A stretch of 64,000 nucleotides of DNA from contig JAJTWY010000015.1 in assembly GCA_021463165.1 (NCBI GenBank), forward strand, positions 1-64,000. Direction: 5' to 3'. The stretch comes from Pyrinomonadaceae bacterium. GTDB lineage: Bacteria; Acidobacteriota; Blastocatellia; Pyrinomonadales; Pyrinomonadaceae. The position numbers and the translations under genes were made by a program. This document shows, piece by piece, positions 61,627 to 64,000 of the stretch. How positions within the stretch are numbered: the first letter of the stretch is position 1; every line of letters starts with the position of its first letter. The notes beneath the pieces were generated by a model. The model made no database searches, was not told the origin of the DNA, and saw only the letters and a list, made by a program, of their open reading frames with translations.

Positions 61627-61648
61627 CACGGGGAACGCGGCCAGAACT

Positions 61649-61885
61649 ATGCCATCGATAAAGCATAATGGATTCAGTTTGATAATTCGCACTAACGACC
61701 ATGACCCTCCGCACGTCCACGTCGTCAAAGGTGACGGTGAACTAGTCTTTATTCTGGGCGACGGGGAACCGTATCTCGAACGAGAACTCTCTCGGATGAA
61801 AAAAGGCGACGAGCGACATGCATTAGAGGCGGTCAAAGCACACAGGAAAGTCCTGCTAGATCTATGGAGAAGGATACATGAGTGA
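61649..61885 (+). CDS. DUF4160 protein
   Basis: The 78-residue protein matches DUF4160: IKHNGFSLIIRTNDHDPPHV with the invariant H-D-P-P-H-V-H-V block, and a C-terminal KAHRKVLLDLWRRI helix. DUF4160 genes usually sit next to DUF2442 genes, often in mobile or toxin-antitoxin-like settings; mechanism is not established. The ATG at 61649 begins the family domain. Its end overlaps the next gene by 8 bp. Confidence 0.85.
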   Translation: MPSIKHNGFSLIIRTNDHDPPHVHVVKGDGELVFILGDGEPYLERELSRMKKGDERHALEAVKAHRKVLLDLWRRIHE

Positions 61886-62879
61886 GAAAACTTTTGACGA
61901 ACAGATTGAACGAGCTCGAAAGGCCGGAGAGGAGGCAAATAGGACCGAAGCTAGAGCAGCGTCGGCTTCATACGATCGCGAATCGAAACGGATCGTGATT
62001 CAGCTTGTGAACGGAGGAGAGTTTTCATTCCCGACCGCCTGGGTCTCCCGCTTGCGGGAAGCCGGTGACGAAGATCTTGCCGCGGTAGAGATCACTCCGT
62101 CGGGGGAAGGGCTGCACTGGGACAAGCTAGATGAGGACCTTAGCGTTCCCGCCTTGATCAACGGAATGTACGGACCGGACGGTTACAACTCTGCGGTGTT
62201 TGATCGTCTTGCGGCCGAGTTGGAAGCCGCCTGGTTCGCCGAGCATGATCCGTTGGTTGTTGACCGGATCGCATCGCAAAATCCGCTGTATGCCAGCTAT
62301 CTGTACGAGATCTTTAGCTTCCTGGTCCAACACGAGGTGAATAGTGGAGAAAGGTCCGAAAGGGAGGTGACGGCGATTCGTGAGTGGCTTGATGGTCATG
62401 GCATCGAACAGATCCGACGTATGGCGGCCGAACTTAAGGGTCAGACACGTACGCTTACGACACCGGATCCCATACCGCCTCCACCCGAGAGCCGATCGGA
62501 GACGATCACTCCAGAACAACCAGACACCAAGACGATCGGGAAACTCTTAACGTTTCCCGATCTTCTCGGCGCTTACGCCAAGATCGAGCCGCACGAGGCC
62601 TTCGCTGAGATTGAGATCAATGACGACTTTCTTTACGTCCTTGGCGACCAGCCCGCTGGGGCGCAGCTGAGAATCAGAAACGAGATCGCCGATCGAGCCT
62701 TCAAGCGGTACGGAGTTCCGCGTGATCGATCGCTAGCCTCACTTCGTTCACAGTTGCCGAAAGCGGCACGAGATCGTTCAACCGGGCCAGGACCGTCCTT
62801 TCGGGAACAGCTCAGAGATCTGGAGCTTACCGATGAACAACTCGAACTATGGCTGTCACTCGCGGATACGGAAGAATAA
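61878..62879 (+). CDS. DUF2442 domain fused to a long C-terminal region
   Basis: In this 333-residue protein residues about 22-100 are a DUF2442 domain (ASYDRESKRIVIQLVNGGEF, EITPSGEGLHWDKLDEDLSV, LINGMYG). Stand-alone DUF2442 proteins are only about 80-100 residues. The extra 230 residues comprise a helical region (to about 200), a Pro-rich linker (PDPIPPPPES) and a final part with GDQPAGAQLRIRNEIADRAF that has no family I can name. It overlaps the DUF4160 gene by 8 bp and ends 3 bp before the protease-helicase gene. Confidence 0.75.
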   Translation: MSEKTFDEQIERARKAGEEANRTEARAASASYDRESKRIVIQLVNGGEFSFPTAWVSRLREAGDEDLAAVEITPSGEGLHWDKLDEDLSVPALINGMYGPDGYNSAVFDRLAAELEAAWFAEHDPLVVDRIASQNPLYASYLYEIFSFLVQHEVNSGERSEREVTAIREWLDGHGIEQIRRMAAELKGQTRTLTTPDPIPPPPESRSETITPEQPDTKTIGKLLTFPDLLGAYAKIEPHEAFAEIEINDDFLYVLGDQPAGAQLRIRNEIADRAFKRYGVPRDRSLASLRSQLPKAARDRSTGPGPSFREQLRDLELTDEQLELWLSLADTEE

Positions 62880-62882
62880 ATA

Positions 62883-64000
62883 ATGAACTCACTCCCAGTT
62901 GTAAAAGAAAAGGCTAGAGAATTTCGATCGGCGGTTTTGGAGCGCTCAACCGATCTTTTTGAAGGCCTTGTCGCGGAACTCACCGCTCGAGGATATACGG
63001 TTCGTGCCGTTGGCGCATCGATCATCAAAAACGCAGATGCAGTCTTCACTCCTGCGAACAAACAGATCCGGTATAACAGGGAGCTGGATAAAGAACCTGC
63101 CAAACGGCTCGTAGCGATCGCCCACGAAGCCGGCCACATTATTCTCCATAAAAGACTGGAAGAAGAACGACTGCGTGGCGTGTCGCCGCTTTCACCCTAT
63201 TTCAATACAGGCGGCCCTGCACTCGCACGCTACAACCGGCGTTCCCGCGAAGAGATCGAGGCAGATGCATTCGCCAACGAATTTGTATGTCCTAGCGGTG
63301 ACGTGTTTGAGAAATGGCGCTCCGATCCGGAAGTTACGTCGGCAACCATCGCAAAGGAGTACGGGATTTCGCGGGGGATGGCTGCATCCCGACTGGGGGA
63401 AGGTCTTTTTGACGCGGAGCTGACATTCGCTTCGAAACCAGAGAAAAAGAAGAAATTGACGTCTGACGATGAGAGCCAGATCAAAGCGGCACGTCATACG
63501 GGCTCTGCTGCGTTAGTGAATGCAGGTCCGGGAACAGGAAAAACTGCAACCCTCACGATGCGCGTCGACTACCTGCTCGGTAAACTTGACGCGAATCCGG
63601 ACGAAATTCTGATCCTAACTTTCAGTAATGAAGCTGCAGAAGAACTGCGTAGTCGAATAGAAGATGTGTTCGGCCTTGAGAAGGCAGAGAGAATAGAGAT
63701 CACAACCTTCCATGGTTTCGGGCATGCCGCCCTCCTGAGATGGGAGTCGGATCTTGATAAAGAATTTGTCATTCTGGATGAATCTCGACAAGAGGAACTT
63801 GTGTTCGAACTACTGGGTAGAACAGATTGCGATCCGATACTGCACTTGCGAGAGCCGCTCGAAACTGCCCGGGAGTGCGTCCGACAGGTCACGAAGCTGA
63901 AGGAACGCAGAATCTCGCCTGATGAATTGGAAGAACGCATCAAGGAATGGGAGGCCGCAGAGCCTGATAAGCTTCTTAAGCATCGCGAGTCAAGAGCGTT
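62883..64000 (+). CDS. ImmA/IrrE metalloprotease fused to UvrD/Rep helicase (partial, runs off the window)
   Basis: The 372 visible codons have no stop before the window edge. The N-terminus is an ImmA/IrrE-type zinc protease: HEAGHIILH at residues 81-89 and EEIEADAFANEF at 123-134, where a glutamate is the expected third ligand, followed by an HTH-like AKEYGISRGMAASRL. A lysine-rich linker (187-192) leads to a UvrD/Rep helicase start: AGPGTGKTATL Walker A at 214-224, ILTFSNEAAEELRSRI at 243-258 and TTFHGFGHA at 275-282. The ATG lies 3 bp after the upstream gene. ImmA/IrrE proteases cleave repressors in phage/ICE induction and the DdrO repressor in Deinococcus; joining one to a helicase suggests DNA damage or DNA-end sensing coupled to proteolysis. 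Confidence 0.88.
   Translation, partial: MNSLPVVKEKAREFRSAVLERSTDLFEGLVAELTARGYTVRAVGASIIKNADAVFTPANKQIRYNRELDKEPAKRLVAIAHEAGHIILHKRLEEERLRGVSPLSPYFNTGGPALARYNRRSREEIEADAFANEFVCPSGDVFEKWRSDPEVTSATIAKEYGISRGMAASRLGEGLFDAELTFASKPEKKKKLTSDDESQIKAARHTGSAALVNAGPGTGKTATLTMRVDYLLGKLDANPDEILILTFSNEAAEELRSRIEDVFGLEKAERIEITTFHGFGHAALLRWESDLDKEFVILDESRQEELVFELLGRTDCDPILHLREPLETARECVRQVTKLKERRISPDELEERIKEWEAAEPDKLLKHRESRA

Overview
The window looks like a chromosome segment of an uncultured or environmental bacterium, most likely an acidobacterium of the Blastocatellia/Pyrinomonadales type. That placement is an inference from gene families I recognise (S10 peptidases, paired secreted amidohydrolases, matrixin-like proteases, EF-hand secreted proteins, a DAP-type MurE implying a Gram-negative-style wall), a GC content somewhat above 50 %, and the general style of its intergenic repeats. 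No rRNA operon is present to prove it. Housekeeping genes are intact and have family-typical lengths.

Layout. 0-9 kb: secreted and periplasmic functions (DUF6265-like lipocalin, S10 carboxypeptidase, beta-lactamase-fold hydrolase, a coupled pair of amidohydrolases of which one has lost its metal ligands) and a 7TM sensor kinase, with a cluster of short hairpin repeats at 0.6-0.84 kb. 9-12 kb: small unknown proteins, including two coupled pairs on the minus strand, then an SDR dehydrogenase and an MBL-fold hydrolase. 12-16 kb: a probable polysaccharide-export module (membrane/TPR-like protein, zinc ribbon, Poly_export/SLBB protein, tiny membrane protein) ending in a secreted matrixin. 16-34 kb: mostly core genes: APC-type transporter, purD, archaemetzincin lipoprotein, aroC, EamA transporter, rsmD, recG, queuosine precursor transporter, rpsT, DnaJ-like membrane protein, pabB, APC permease, PilZ, murE. 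34.9-37.5 kb: a small AT-richer insert with two secreted-protein genes, one frameshifted, flanked by inverted copies of a 34-bp palindromic repeat.

37.5-50.8 kb: tRNA-Leu, then the proteostasis block tig-clpP-clpX-lon-engB, followed by rho, a DUF5678/retropepsin pair, glgA, purA, a GNAT and tRNA-Lys. The block is invaded twice by an element made of heptamer arrays in inverted orientation: one copy upstream of tig has no gene, the other sits exactly between the clpP stop and the clpX start and carries a four-helix-bundle (23S IVP-like) gene.

50.8-64 kb: downstream of tRNA-Lys the content changes to an accessory/defence island. It holds a small HTH protein, then a tightly packed operon of a UvrD helicase with a PD-(D/E)XK nuclease domain, a secreted-type SNase, and a type III-like Mod and Res pair. 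Next come about 1.2 kb of gene remnants, and then a second compact operon running off the window: a sigma-factor-like protein, a DUF4160 protein, a long DUF2442 fusion and a protein that joins an ImmA/IrrE metalloprotease to a UvrD/Rep helicase. That last four-gene operon is the best candidate here for an undescribed (probably anti-phage or stress-response) system.
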